Below, piece by piece: positions 24,427 to 34,012 of a stretch of 64,000 nucleotides of DNA. The number at the start of each line of letters is the position of its first letter. Within the stretch, counting starts at the first letter, position 1. Source of the stretch: Arboricoccus pini (GTDB taxonomy: Bacteria; Pseudomonadota; Alphaproteobacteria; Geminicoccales; Geminicoccaceae); assembly GCF_900187945.1 (NCBI RefSeq), contig NZ_FYEH01000001.1, positions 248,001-312,000 of the forward strand, in the 5' to 3' direction. The position numbers were made by a program, and so were the translations under genes. The notes under the pieces were generated by a model that worked only from the letters and a program-made list of their open reading frames with translations, did no database searches and had not been told where the DNA came from.

Positions 24427-25517
24427 GGGCCTGGCTGGTCCTGGGAGACAAGGCGGGTGACAATGGTCAGGTGCGCACCATCGGCCAGGCGCTGCGCCAG
24501 CGCTCGGACTGGGTCGTCGAGGAGCGCCGGGTCGAGATGCTGCCGCAATGGGTCAAGGGCAAGCCCAAGGTCGAGGCCTCGCTGCATCATCTGGACCTGG
24601 CGCGTTCCGATCCCCTTGAGCCGCCATGGCCCGATCTCGTCGTGACGATCGGCCGACGCCCCTCGATGGTGGCCCTTTGGATCAAGCAGCAATCGGGTGG
24701 CCGAACCCGCATCGTGCGCGTTGGCAAGCCTACGGGCCGGGCCGAGCGCTTCGATCTCGTCGTCGCGAGCTCGGAGGTGCAGGTGCCGCCATTGCCGCAC
24801 GTCCTCAAGATCGGGCTGCCTTTGATGCAGGTGGATGCCGATGCCGTGGCGCGGGAAGCGGAAGCCTGGCGCACCCGGCTGGCCCCCTTAAGCCGCCCCT
24901 TGATCGGCTTTCTCGTCGGGGGTGCCACGGGACCCTATCGTTTCGATGCGCGCACGGTGGATCGCCTGCTCGAGCAGGCAAGGCGCATCCGGGCGGAGGG
25001 CGGCACGCCCTACGTCACCACCAGCCGTCGCACGGCACCCGAGGTGGCAAGGCGGATCGAGGCCGAGCTGCCGGAGGGATGTGTGTTTTTCGGCTGGCGC
25101 CCGGACGCGAAGGACAATCCCTATCGCGCTTTGCTCGGGCTCGCGGACGGCCTCATCGTCACCGGCGATAGCATCTCGATGATCGTCGAGGTGGCGAGGC
25201 TAGGCAAACCCCTGCAAATCCTGCCGCTCAGCTACGGCAAGGCCGGCCGTCTCGATCTCTGGCGCCGGGCGGCGGCGCGTGGCGTGTTCGACCGGGCCAG
25301 CCGGCCGGTCTGGCGACATGTGGGCGATTTCGTCTATGGCAGCGGTCTTGCGACGCAGACCCGTGACTTTGAGGCCTTCCACGCCATGCTGCTGCGCCGA
25401 GGCACGGCCTGCCGCCTGGGCGGCCCCTTCCTGCCGCCACGCGCCCTTTCCGAGGGTGACCGCGATGTGGAGCGCGTGCTCGCGCGGATCGACGCCCTTT
25501 TTCCCGATCCGGGCTAG
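24423..25517 (+). CDS. ELM1/GtrOC1 family protein (DUF1022)
   Basis: A 364-residue protein of the mitochondrial-fission ELM1-like family (PF06258), which looks like a GT-B glycosyltransferase fold. Family features include LVLGDKAGDNGQ at the N terminus, FLVGGATGPYRFD, and DGLIVTGDSISMIVEVARLGKP with the Glu-containing nucleotide-site helix. TTG at 24423 overlaps the previous stop. In alphaproteobacteria these genes usually sit with lipid A acyltransferases, as here, and probably act in envelope glycolipid synthesis. Its stop shares the CTAG palindrome at 25514-25517 with the convergent radical SAM gene. Confidence 0.88.
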   Translation: MRAWLVLGDKAGDNGQVRTIGQALRQRSDWVVEERRVEMLPQWVKGKPKVEASLHHLDLARSDPLEPPWPDLVVTIGRRPSMVALWIKQQSGGRTRIVRVGKPTGRAERFDLVVASSEVQVPPLPHVLKIGLPLMQVDADAVAREAEAWRTRLAPLSRPLIGFLVGGATGPYRFDARTVDRLLEQARRIRAEGGTPYVTTSRRTAPEVARRIEAELPEGCVFFGWRPDAKDNPYRALLGLADGLIVTGDSISMIVEVARLGKPLQILPLSYGKAGRLDLWRRAAARGVFDRASRPVWRHVGDFVYGSGLATQTRDFEAFHAMLLRRGTACRLGGPFLPPRALSEGDRDVERVLARIDALFPDPG

Positions 25518-26596
25518 AGGAGGGACATCTGACCGTCGAGCCTGGGAGGACGAAAGAGATCAACGCGATCGGGATAGCGGCGACGTGTCAGGCCGGCCTT
25601 GGCGATGGCCACCGCAAAGCGCCTGTGGATGAGCTCGGCGAAGGGCCCGCTGCCGCGCATGCGGCTCTTGAAGTCCGGATCGTTCAGCCGTCCATCCCGG
25701 CACTGGCGGATGAGCGAGAGCACCCGGGCGGCACGATCCGGGAAATGCGTCTCCAGCCAGGCTTCGAACAGCTCTTTGACGTCGTGCGGCAGGCGGACGA
25801 GGATGTGATTGACATGGCCAGCACCCGCCGCCACCGCCCGCGCCACCATGGCCTCGATCTCATGATCGTTCAGGCCCGGGATGACGGGCGCCATGTTGAC
25901 GCCCACCTCGACACCGGCACGGCGCAGCAGGCGGATGGCATCAAAGCGGCGCTCCGGCGTCGGCGCGCGGGGCTCCATCCGCCTGGCCAGCCCGGCATCG
26001 AGGCTGGTGATCGAAATGTCGACATGGACGAGGCCCATCCCGGCCAGACGCTCCAGGAGGTCGATGTCGCGGACGATGGCCGCGGATTTGGTGACGATTG
26101 TCACCGGATGGCGGGTCTCCAGAAGTACTTCCAGGATGCCGCGCGTGATCCGCAGCCGACGCTCGATCGGCTGGTAGGGATCGGTGTTGGCGCCCAGCGC
26201 CAGTACCGCTGGCCGGTAGCCCGGGCGGGCCAGTTCCTGGCGCAAGAGGTTGGCGGCATCGTGCTTGACGAAGATCTTGCTCTCGAAATCCTGTCCCGAG
26301 GAGAGACCCAGATAATTGTGGCTAGGTCGCGCATAGCAGTAGATGCAGCCATGCTCGCAGCCTCGATAGGGATTGATCGAACGATCGAAGCCGATGTCGG
26401 GTGATGTGTTGCGGGCGATGATGGTCCGGCTCGTGTCGGCGAACGTCTCGGTCTTCAAGGCGGGCGCGTCGTCGTCCGGAGGGCCCCAGCCATCATCCTC
26501 CGCTTGGCGCTGCCCGGCCTCGAAGCGTCCGTCCGGATTGATGGTCGCACCACGGCCGCTGAGTGATGCCAGGCGCTGGTTGGAGCGATGCGTCAT
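25514..26596 (-). CDS. PA0069-family radical SAM protein
   Basis: A 360-residue radical S-adenosylmethionine enzyme. CEHGCIYCYARP provides the three cluster cysteines (CxxxCxxC), and KIFVKHDAANLLRQEL follows as in the SplB-like PA0069 group. The substrate is not known. ATG at 26596 gives the usual N terminus (THRSNQRLASLSGRGA); ATGs at 26617 and 26665 are in frame but poorly supported. It diverges from the S9 peptidase gene, leaving about 90 bases for both promoters. Confidence 0.9.
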   Translation of the reverse strand: MTHRSNQRLASLSGRGATINPDGRFEAGQRQAEDDGWGPPDDDAPALKTETFADTSRTIIARNTSPDIGFDRSINPYRGCEHGCIYCYARPSHNYLGLSSGQDFESKIFVKHDAANLLRQELARPGYRPAVLALGANTDPYQPIERRLRITRGILEVLLETRHPVTIVTKSAAIVRDIDLLERLAGMGLVHVDISITSLDAGLARRMEPRAPTPERRFDAIRLLRRAGVEVGVNMAPVIPGLNDHEIEAMVARAVAAGAGHVNHILVRLPHDVKELFEAWLETHFPDRAARVLSLIRQCRDGRLNDPDFKSRMRGSGPFAELIHRRFAVAIAKAGLTRRRYPDRVDLFRPPRLDGQMSLL

Positions 26597-26685
26597 ACGG
26601 GAACAATACGAGAACATCGATGAGCGTGCAACTGTCCTCGACAGGGCATCAGGCAGGCTCGTCAAGCCCAGGAGCCCCTGACCGC

Positions 26686-28647
26686 ATGCAAGAAGAATGT
26701 CCCTTCGGCGCCTGGCCGTCGCCCATCACGCCCGCGATGCTTACCCAATCGCAGGTGGGCTTGTCGTTCCCATCCATTGATAGCGGCAGGGTCTATTGGT
26801 GCGAGCAGCGACCGCTCGAAAATGGCCGCACGACGCTGATGTGTCGGGAGCCTGACGGCACCGAGACCGAACTGACGCCGGGCGGGTTCAACATGCGCAC
26901 GCGCGTGCACGAATATGGCGGCAAACCCTATCTGGCGGCGGGCGATCTCGTCATCGTCGTCGAATTCGCGACACAGCTTCTCTGGCAGGTGGCCCCGGGC
27001 CAGCCGCCTCGCGTCCTCACGGCCAACAAAGAGCGTCGCTATGCCGACTTCCTGCTCGACGCGCCGCGTCGGCGCCTGATCGCCGTTGAGGAGGACCATG
27101 GACAGGCGAGCGACCAGCCTGCCAATCGGCTGGTCAGCTTGTCCCTGGACGATCCGGAGGACCGCCGGGTACTTTTCGCCGACAGCGATTTCGTGGCGGC
27201 ACCCACTCTGTCGCCGGATGGTCGGTCGCTCGCCTGGTTGGCCTGGGACCATCCCTCCATGCCCTGGGACTCGACCCGGCTGCTCGTGGCCGAGCTGGAC
27301 GGAGCCGGGGCAGCTGCCTCACCCGTCGTCATCGCGGGCGGCGAGGAGACCGCCATCGTCCAGCCCGGCTGGGACCGGCGGGGCAAGCTTCTATTCATCG
27401 CCGATGAGTCGGGCTTCTGGCTGCCGCGCCGCTGGGACGGCAGCCAGACGACCGCCATCGTCGCACCCGAGCGCGACTTCGCCGGACCGCTCTGGCAACT
27501 GGGCAGCCGATGGTGGAGCGAGCTCGACGACGGGCGGTTGGCCATGAGCTTTGCCGAGGACGGCTATTGGCGCCTGGCGATCCTCGATCCTGAGAGCAGC
27601 ACCTTCGAGCGCATCGAAACGGCGGCAACCGATATCAGCGATGTCAGCAGCGAGGGGCAGGCGATCCTCTTTCGCGCGGCCTTTGACGATCGCCCGGCCG
27701 AGATCGTTCGCCGTCACGCCGATGGCAGGCTCGAGACGATCAAGAGTGCCGGCCAGCCACCTGTCTCGGCCGACTGGATCTCGCGGCCCCGCCCCATTCT
27801 CTTTGCGACTGAGACCGGCATGCAGGGCCACGCTTTCTATTACGGCCCCCAAAACCTTCACGCCCGTGCGCCGACAGGCGAACTGCCGCCCATGATCGTG
27901 CGCATCCATGGCGGTCCGACCAGCCAGACCCGTGCCGTCCTGACCTCGACCTACCAGTTCTGGACGACGCGCGGCTTTGCCATCCTGGATGTCAATTATC
28001 GTGGCAGCAGCGGGTTTGGCCGGTCGTTCCGTAATGCGCTGCGCGGCCAGTGGGGCATCGCTGACGTCGAGGATTGCCTCTCGGCGGCGGCCGCAGTCGC
28101 AGCCATGGGCCTTGCCGACCCCGAGCGCCTCGCCATCGCCGGCGGGAGTGCCGGCGGCTTCACGACGCTGGCGGCACTGACCTTTCAGCGCCAGCTCGGG
28201 CAAAAGGCGGAGGTCTTCAAGGCGGGCGCCAGCTATTACGGAGTCGCCGATCTCGAGGCCCTGGCGCGCGACACCCACAAATTCGAGAGCCGCTACCTGG
28301 ATCAGCTGGTTGGTCCCTATCCGGCACGCCAGGATCTCTATGTCGCCCGCTCGCCCATTCACCACGTGAACGACCTGCGCGCGCCGACGATCTTCTTCCA
28401 GGGCGCTGACGACAAGGTCGTGCCGCGCAACCAAGCGGAGGCCATGGTCGCGGCCTTAAGGGCGAAGTCGATCCCCACCACCTGCCATATTTTCCCCGGG
28501 GAGGGCCACGGCTTCAGGCGGGCGGCCACGATCGAGACGGCCGTCAGCGAGGAATACAGCTTCTATATGCAGGTCTTTGGCATCGAGGGCGGAGCGCCTC
28601 GTACCACGCTCAAGCTGGACGGGGAGGCGCCCTCCACCGACGCTTGA
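26686..28647 (+). CDS. S9-family prolyl oligopeptidase
   Basis: A 653-residue serine peptidase of the S9C (acylaminoacyl-peptidase/DPP) type. The N-terminal 370 residues resemble a beta-propeller, with recurrent DGRSLAWLAWD-type blades. The C-terminal alpha/beta-hydrolase carries IHGGPTSQ, GGSAGGF (nucleophile Ser), GADDKVVP (Asp) and GEGHGF (His). There is no signal peptide, so it is cytosolic. ATG at 26686 with AGGAG at 26670-26674 fits the family N terminus (FGAWPSPITPAML); an upstream in-frame ATG at 26620 is possible. Confidence 0.92.
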   Translation: MQEECPFGAWPSPITPAMLTQSQVGLSFPSIDSGRVYWCEQRPLENGRTTLMCREPDGTETELTPGGFNMRTRVHEYGGKPYLAAGDLVIVVEFATQLLWQVAPGQPPRVLTANKERRYADFLLDAPRRRLIAVEEDHGQASDQPANRLVSLSLDDPEDRRVLFADSDFVAAPTLSPDGRSLAWLAWDHPSMPWDSTRLLVAELDGAGAAASPVVIAGGEETAIVQPGWDRRGKLLFIADESGFWLPRRWDGSQTTAIVAPERDFAGPLWQLGSRWWSELDDGRLAMSFAEDGYWRLAILDPESSTFERIETAATDISDVSSEGQAILFRAAFDDRPAEIVRRHADGRLETIKSAGQPPVSADWISRPRPILFATETGMQGHAFYYGPQNLHARAPTGELPPMIVRIHGGPTSQTRAVLTSTYQFWTTRGFAILDVNYRGSSGFGRSFRNALRGQWGIADVEDCLSAAAAVAAMGLADPERLAIAGGSAGGFTTLAALTFQRQLGQKAEVFKAGASYYGVADLEALARDTHKFESRYLDQLVGPYPARQDLYVARSPIHHVNDLRAPTIFFQGADDKVVPRNQAEAMVAALRAKSIPTTCHIFPGEGHGFRRAATIETAVSEEYSFYMQVFGIEGGAPRTTLKLDGEAPSTDA

Positions 28648-28697
28648 CCTCGCTGACCTCGGCCGGCAGCCTGCCTCAATCGCGGGGGTGGGCGGCC

Positions 28698-29270
28698 TCA
28701 GCGCGTCGCAACATCCAGGTCGCCGACCGGATTGCGGCCATAGAACGCGTGGTTGCCGATGCGGGCGGTCTTGTAGACCGTGAAGCCCCAGCGCGGCTCG
28801 CTAGCCTGAGCATGTTGCAGCCAGACCGCGCCATTGGTTGGGTCTGGCGGTGGATCTTTCAGCATCATGGCCGCAATGGTCTGGGCGCGCTGCCAACTCG
28901 TGCCATGGGGTTCACGCTGTGTGGCGCAGGCCCAGCTCCACTGACAGGCCCTGCCGTGGCGTTCCTGGACCACGTCGGCAACCGAGCGGGGAAAGGAAGG
29001 ATCGCGCGTTCGGTTGAGAACGACCCAGCCGACCGCAATCATGCCGAGTCGGCCCTCTCCGCTGGCCTCGTGAAAGATCGTTCGTGCCAGAAGATCGACG
29101 GTTCGATCCTGCCCTTGATCATCTGCAGCGCGAGCGGGGCCGATCGCTGTAAGGATCAAGACGAAAATCGTCGTGAGGGCTGTTGGGAATGAACGACGAA
29201 ACCGCAGCGGGTTTCGAAGTCCGCTTCTCAGATCATGCGACGCTAGGCGCCGGCTTGCGTGCCGGAACAT
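28698..29270 (-). CDS. Cell wall hydrolase, SleB/Hydrolase_2 family
   Basis: A 190-residue exported protein with a basic N terminus, a hydrophobic stretch (TALTTIFVLILTAI) and likely cleavage after ARA at about residue 48. The catalytic domain starts LLARTIFHEASGEGRLGMIAVGWVVLNR, with the Glu of the lytic amidase/glucosaminidase fold, then DVVQERHGRACQWSWAC and GNHAFYGR. It probably cleaves peptidoglycan in the periplasm. ATG at 29270 has AAGGAG upstream on the minus strand. Confidence 0.9.
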   Translation of the reverse strand: MFRHASRRLASHDLRSGLRNPLRFRRSFPTALTTIFVLILTAIGPARAADDQGQDRTVDLLARTIFHEASGEGRLGMIAVGWVVLNRTRDPSFPRSVADVVQERHGRACQWSWACATQREPHGTSWQRAQTIAAMMLKDPPPDPTNGAVWLQHAQASEPRWGFTVYKTARIGNHAFYGRNPVGDLDVATR

Positions 29271-29624
29271 TTCATCTCCTTGTCAGGCCGTGGGTGGGGG
29301 CCGCCGGGATTAGATCACCATCGATGCAATCAACCTAAAGTTTCTTTTCTGCGTATGGAATGCCGGGGATAATTCCATATTCCCTGGAAAACCTGAACAA
29401 ACTCTTAACGCATTACGCGAGATGTGGGAGCGCCGGCATCCGGGTTGTCGCTAAGACTATGGTAAAGCAGGTGCATTCCACTACCGTTCTGTAATCGTCC
29501 ACAGCTGGTTGCACAGGATGGTCCACCAACTTGTGGAAAAATCGTCATTCAACGTGAGCGAGGGGGTGCTTGTCTTCCGCGCCGTTGCCGCCCCATTCTT
29601 TGGTGCTGGAGCGAGGGGGTAGCA
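29271..29624. other. AT-richer divergent intergenic region
   Basis: These 354 bases separate the cell-wall hydrolase from the DUF192 gene and must hold both promoters. The DNA is clearly less GC-rich than its surroundings. There are small inverted repeats around GGAAT...ATTCC (about 29357-29376) and TTCC...GGAA (about 29373-29389). One DnaA-box-like TTTTCCACA lies on the minus strand near 29533. I see no gene. Confidence 0.5.
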
Positions 29625-30086
29625 GTGAACGTGACGCGATATCGATGGTGGGCGCCTATGGCACTCCTGATCGCCTTGATGCTTCCTCTGGAAGCCAGGG
29701 CCCTAGCGGTTCGGCAGCTCGAGATCGAAACCAAGACCGGCCCGCGGCATTTCACGGTTGAGATTGCGGATACGGACGCCACCCGCGCCTACGGCCTCAT
29801 GCAGCGCACGGAGCTCCCGGCCGATCGAGGCATGCTCTTCGATTTTATCGAGCCCCAGCCGGTGGCCTTTTGGATGAAGGACACGCTCATTCCACTCGAC
29901 ATGCTCTTTATCGATAAGCGCGGCCTCATCTTGCGCATCCACAAGCAGGCCGTACCCGAATCGGAAACCCCCATCCCTTCGGGCTTTCCAGTCCGCGCGG
30001 TGCTCGAGATCGGCGGCGGCCAGAGCGACCGTCAGGGAATTGCGGTCGGCGACCGCGTCCGCGATCCGATCTTTCCGGCCCCTTGA
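29625..30086 (+). CDS. DUF192-family exported protein
   Basis: A 153-residue protein with a signal peptide (WWAPMALLIALMLPLEARA, cleavage near residue 26). The DUF192 core has YGLMQRTELPADRGMLFDF, PVAFWMKDTLIPLDMLFID and AVLEIGGG. The family is widespread and structurally simple; its role is unknown. The start is GTG at 29625, with GAGGGGG seven bases upstream; no ATG fits. Confidence 0.9.
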   Translation: MNVTRYRWWAPMALLIALMLPLEARALAVRQLEIETKTGPRHFTVEIADTDATRAYGLMQRTELPADRGMLFDFIEPQPVAFWMKDTLIPLDMLFIDKRGLILRIHKQAVPESETPIPSGFPVRAVLEIGGGQSDRQGIAVGDRVRDPIFPAP

Positions 30087-30089
30087 GGA

Positions 30090-31022
30090 TCAGCCTCTGG
30101 CCTTAGCCAGGCGGCGATCCAGGCGCTCGATCAGCCAGTCGAGATCGGCCTTGGTCTCGGCGCTAAGCGGCGGGGCCGGGGCGCGCAGTGCCGGCGAGGC
30201 GATGGCGCCGCGCTTGGCCAGGATGTATTTGCGCGCCGGTAGACCGATGCCCGGCTGCTGTTCGTAGCGCACCAGTGGCAGATAGGTGTCAAAAAGATCC
30301 ATGGCCGCATCCGCCTCGCCGGCCGCCATCAGGCGGCAGACACCGACCAGCATTTCCGGGAAGGCGAAGCCCGTCATCGCCCCATCGGCGCCCCGGCCCA
30401 GTTCGAGCGGCAGGAATAGCCCGCCATTGCCCGTCAGAATGCTAAGGCGCCTTGCACCTTCGGCTTCCATGCGCCGAAGCGCGGTGATCTTGTCCAGTCC
30501 CGGCCAGTCCTCGTGCTTGAGCATGACGCAATTCTCGGCCGCGTCGGCCACGCGCCGGATAAGCTTGGCCGTGATCTGCGCGGTGCCGGAGAGCGGGAAA
30601 TCCTGCAGCACCCATGGCGTATCGGGCCCCAGCAGCTTGGCGACCTGGCCGAAATAGCCCTCAATCGACTCGTCGGTGCGCAGTGTGCCGGGCGCTGCCA
30701 CCATGACGCCGGCGGCACCAGCCTCCATGGCGATGTCCGCCAGATGCTTCATGGCGCCGAGCCCTGGGGCGGTCACGCCGACGATGACCGGAATGCGGCC
30801 CTTTAGATGGTCCAGGACGTGACGGACGAAGCGTGCCGATTCCTCTGGAAGGAGCTTGGGAGCCTCGCCCATCTGGCCAAGAATCGTCATGCCGTCGACG
30901 CCATGTTCGAGATACCAGTCGCAAAGCCGCGACGTGCTCTCGAGGTCGAGACGCCCCGCATCATCGAAGGGCGTGGCGGCGATGATATAGACGCCACGCG
31001 CGGTTGAGCTCAATTTGGCCAT
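30090..31022 (-). CDS. DapA/N-acetylneuraminate-lyase superfamily aldolase or deaminase
   Basis: A 310-residue class I aldolase-fold protein. GVYIIAATPFDDAGRLD and ILGQMGEAPKLLPEE align with the DapA substrate loop, but the usual GTTGE is altered to GQMGE. CVMLKHEDWPG carries the Schiff-base Lys. It is unlikely to be true dihydrodipicolinate synthase. The family includes KDG aldolases, 5-dehydro-4-deoxyglucarate dehydratase and pyrroline-hydroxycarboxylate deaminase. The last would suit the hydroxyproline-like cluster 6 kb downstream, but it is not in that operon. ATG at 31022 is preceded by GGGAGA. Confidence 0.85.
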   Translation of the reverse strand: MAKLSSTARGVYIIAATPFDDAGRLDLESTSRLCDWYLEHGVDGMTILGQMGEAPKLLPEESARFVRHVLDHLKGRIPVIVGVTAPGLGAMKHLADIAMEAGAAGVMVAAPGTLRTDESIEGYFGQVAKLLGPDTPWVLQDFPLSGTAQITAKLIRRVADAAENCVMLKHEDWPGLDKITALRRMEAEGARRLSILTGNGGLFLPLELGRGADGAMTGFAFPEMLVGVCRLMAAGEADAAMDLFDTYLPLVRYEQQPGIGLPARKYILAKRGAIASPALRAPAPPLSAETKADLDWLIERLDRRLAKARG

Positions 31023-31150
31023 GATCGGGTCTCCCTAGGTATCGACGCCGAACTTTAGCCGCCAGGGCCCCGTCTGGCGAGGACGCCAGCACAAAGCACA
31101 GCCCGGCTGTTCGCCTGAGTGGTTTCCAGTCACCGCCAAAACGCACTAGG

Positions 31151-32527
31151 ATGGATGCAATCGACCGTTGCTTGCCCATCGAAGAACGAAAGGCCAGAAG
31201 GTCCTTGCGCTTCCAGGACTCCCTGCAGAGCTGGTTCGCCAGCCTCGTCGTCTATCGCGATCCGCGCGTTCTGGCGGTCATGGCGCTGGGCTTTTCCAGC
31301 GGCTTGCCCTTGATGCTGATCGGCAGCACGCTCAGCTTCTGGCTGCGCGAGGCCGGAACCAGCACGGCCATGATCGGCCTCTTTGGCTATGTCTTCGTGC
31401 CCTACACCTTCAAGTTCGCCTGGGCGCCGATCATGGACCGGCTGCCCCTGCCGATCCTGACCGGCCTTCTCGGCCGGCGGCGCTCGTGGATGCTCCTGAC
31501 GCAGCTGGGGCTGATTGGCGCCATCTGGCATCTGGGCAGCATGGACCCGGCCGCCAATCTGCACAAAGTAGCGATGGCCGCCTTCATCGTGGCCTTCCTC
31601 GGCGCCAGCCAGGACATCGTCATTGACGCCTATCGCGTCGAGATCCTGCCGCCCTCCAAGCTCGGCGCAGGGGCTGGCGTCTTCACGCTGGGCTACCGCC
31701 TGGCGATGTGGTGTGCCACGGCCGGCATGCTCTTCCTTGCCTATCGGTTCGGCTGGCATATCGCCTATGCGGCCATTGCCTTCCTTATCCTGATCGGCAT
31801 TGCCGTGGTGCTCGTGACGCCCGAGCCGGAGGGCTCGACGACGGCAATTCCGGGGGGACGGCACGGCTTCAATGCGTGGATGAGCTCCGCCGTCATCGAG
31901 CCCTTTGCCGATTTCTTCCACCGCCATGGCCAGAGCGTCGCCCTAGCCATCCTGGCCTTCATATCGCTCTACAAGGCCTGCGACGTGCTGCTGACGTTGA
32001 TGGCCAATCCGTTCTACCATGACGTGGGTTTCAGCAAGCTCGACATCGCTGAGGTATCCGGCACGTTCGGCATCGCTGCCACGATCATCGGCGGCCTTCT
32101 GGGCGGCCTTATGGTCCACCGCATGGGACTTATGCGCGCGCTCCTTGTAGCCGGCATCCTGCAGGCCGCCTCGAACCTGATGTTCGCCGCGCTGGCCAGT
32201 ATCGGACCCAGTAAAGGGTTCTTCTACTTGACGATCGGCGTCGAGAATCTTTCAGGCGGCATGGGCAATTCTGCCTTCATCGCCTATCTTTCCTCCCTTT
32301 GCGCCATCCATTACACTGCCGTGCAGTATGCTCTTCTGACATCTTTCATGCAGATGCTCGGCAAATATTTGATCGTGCCCGCGTCCGGATTCTTTGCGAC
32401 CGCCGTCGGCTGGAATCTTTTCTTTATAACCTCGGCACTTTCCGCCATTCCCGGCCTGCTGATCCTGCTGTGGCTACAGCGCCAAGGATTTAATGTATCA
32501 CGAAAGTCCATGGCGGTTCAAGTCTAA
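31151..32527 (+). CDS. ampG: AmpG-like muropeptide MFS permease
   Basis: A 458-residue major-facilitator protein with about twelve to fourteen hydrophobic segments. FSSGLPLMLIGSTLSFWLREAG is the AmpG N-terminal signature, followed by KFAWAPIMDRLPLP and GASQDIVIDAYRVE. It imports anhydro-muropeptides from the periplasm for cell-wall recycling and can feed beta-lactamase induction. ATG at 31151 is used. No ampC or ampR gene is nearby. Confidence 0.9.
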   Translation: MDAIDRCLPIEERKARRSLRFQDSLQSWFASLVVYRDPRVLAVMALGFSSGLPLMLIGSTLSFWLREAGTSTAMIGLFGYVFVPYTFKFAWAPIMDRLPLPILTGLLGRRRSWMLLTQLGLIGAIWHLGSMDPAANLHKVAMAAFIVAFLGASQDIVIDAYRVEILPPSKLGAGAGVFTLGYRLAMWCATAGMLFLAYRFGWHIAYAAIAFLILIGIAVVLVTPEPEGSTTAIPGGRHGFNAWMSSAVIEPFADFFHRHGQSVALAILAFISLYKACDVLLTLMANPFYHDVGFSKLDIAEVSGTFGIAATIIGGLLGGLMVHRMGLMRALLVAGILQAASNLMFAALASIGPSKGFFYLTIGVENLSGGMGNSAFIAYLSSLCAIHYTAVQYALLTSFMQMLGKYLIVPASGFFATAVGWNLFFITSALSAIPGLLILLWLQRQGFNVSRKSMAVQV

Positions 32528-32752
32528 GGAAGAATGGCCGCTCCGTAATGCTGCGATGCTGCGTCGCAATATTACGTTTTCGTTATCGTGCAGGTATCAC
32601 ATTTCGACAGCCGTTGGGTCGACATTCGTTTCGAGAAATAGGCGCGTCGTTCCTTGTGATAGGCAAGGAAGGCCCATGGCGTTGCAGTTTGCATTGGCGT
32701 CTGATCATGTTATGCGCAGCTTTACTTGAGATTGCAAAAGAGGAAGCGGTGC

Positions 32753-33028
32753 ATGACGCTTGACGAGTTGAACACGGTGGTGGCGACGACGACCGAGAAG
32801 TCCAAGGCGGAGGCCGCGCGGTCGGTGCAGGCGGTTCTGCAGGCGATCACCGATGCCGTGGTCAAGAAGGAGAAAGTCTCTATCGCGGGTTTCGGTGTCT
32901 TCGAAACGTCGTTCCGTCCCGAGCGACTCGGTCGCAATCCGCAGACGGGCAAGGAAATCAAGATCGCCGCCAGCACTACGGTGAAGTTCAAACCTGGCAA
33001 GACCTTGCGCGACAAGGTCAATAGCTGA
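32753..33028 (+). CDS. HU-family DNA-binding protein
   Basis: A 91-residue histone-like protein. [32 protein letters not shown] is the HU/IHF beta-arm with the RNPxTG tip and intercalating Pro. [12 protein letters not shown] closes the fold. ATG at 32753 has GAGGAAG about 9 bases upstream. The 225-base upstream spacer is AT-richer and probably holds its promoter. It is a nucleoid protein; it could be HU or a diverged paralogue, since its N terminus is a little unusual ([17 protein letters not shown]). Confidence 0.93.
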   Translation: MTLDELNTVVATTTEKSKAEAARSVQAVLQAITDAVVKKEKVSIAGFGVFETSFRPERLGRNPQTGKEIKIAASTTVKFKPGKTLRDKVNS

Positions 33029-33079
33029 ACGATGGGCCCAAGAGGGCTCGGGGGAAAGGCCCTGGGCGCATGCCACCGA

Positions 33080-33137
33080 GGCGCCTGGGGCTGAAAACGT
33101 CGAGCTGACGCCACCGGCGCCGGTTTTCGCGGGCGCC
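33080..33137. other. Long imperfect inverted repeat after the HU gene
   Basis: GGCGCC...GAAAAC (33080-33098) can pair with GTTTTC...GGCGCC (33123-33137). The palindrome ACCGGCGCCGGT at 33113-33124 offers a competing shorter hairpin followed by TTTTC. It could be an HU terminator or part of the rph leader. No gene is seen in 33029-33290. Confidence 0.35.
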
Positions 33138-33290
33138 AGGGCTGTAACGCGGCTCTCCAGCCTTGCTTCGAACGATCGACTGCCTGTAGCACCCCATCGG
33201 GCGGCGGCCCGGCAAAGGCAGCTCTTCGCCGCGCGTCCAATTTCCTTTGGCACGACATGCGCGGCAGAGCCGCTTTTGGTGGAGACGACG

Positions 33291-34010
33291 ATGCGTCCTT
33301 CAGGCCGCCAGCCCGACGAACTTCGCAAGGTATCGCTGGAGCCGGGCTTCAGTGCTCATGCCGAGGGGTCCTGCCTCGTCAAGTTCGGCAACACCCACGT
33401 GCTCTGCATCGCCACGATCGAGGAAAAGGTGCCCTCCTTCCTGCGCAATAGCGGCAAGGGCTGGGTGACGGCCGAGTACGGCATGCTGCCGCGCTCCACC
33501 CACACCCGCACGGCCCGCGAGGCCGCGCGCGGCAAGCAGTCTGGCCGGACGCTCGAGATCCAGCGGCTGATAGGCCGCAGCCTCAGGGCGGTGACCGATC
33601 TGGAGCTGCTGGGCGAGCGACAGGTCATCGTCGATTGTGACGTACTGCAGGCCGATGGCGGTACGCGGACGGCCTCCATCACAGGGGGCTACATTGCCCT
33701 CCATCAGGCCCTGCAGACCCTGGTGGCCAAGGGCGAACTGCCGAGCCTGCCACTGCGCGAGCAGGTGGCTGCCGTCTCTTGCGGCCTCTTTGACGGCCAG
33801 GCCGTCCTTGATCTCGACTATGCCGAGGACAGTCGGGCCGGGGCGGATGCGAATTTCGTCATGTCGAGCTCGGGCGGTATCGTCGAGACGCAGATCACCG
33901 CCGAGGACGTGCCGGTGACCGCGGCTGAAGTCGAGGCGCTGACCCGACTGGCGTCTTTGGGCATCGCCGAACTGGTGCGGGCGCAGGCCGCGGCGATCGA
34001 GGGATTTTGA
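33291..34010 (+). CDS. rph: Ribonuclease PH
   Basis: A 239-residue 3'-to-5' phosphorolytic tRNA nuclease. [15 protein letters not shown] is the family N terminus. [32 protein letters not shown] contains the phosphate and tRNA contacts, and [18 protein letters not shown] the active-site Asp residues. ATG at 33291 with GGAG upstream gives the normal length. Four bases past its stop begins rdgB, the common alphaproteobacterial arrangement. Confidence 0.97.
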   Translation: MRPSGRQPDELRKVSLEPGFSAHAEGSCLVKFGNTHVLCIATIEEKVPSFLRNSGKGWVTAEYGMLPRSTHTRTAREAARGKQSGRTLEIQRLIGRSLRAVTDLELLGERQVIVDCDVLQADGGTRTASITGGYIALHQALQTLVAKGELPSLPLREQVAAVSCGLFDGQAVLDLDYAEDSRAGADANFVMSSSGGIVETQITAEDVPVTAAEVEALTRLASLGIAELVRAQAAAIEGF

Positions 34011-34012
34011 CC

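Noticed and set aside
29520-29550. A DnaA-box-like TTTTCCACA as a sign of a replication origin
   Set aside because: Only one clear box is present, with no AT-rich unwinding element or typical origin genes around it.
30090-31022. True dihydrodipicolinate synthase (dapA)
   Set aside because: The substrate loop reads GQMGE where DapA has GTTGE, and no lysine-pathway neighbours are present, so only the superfamily is assigned.
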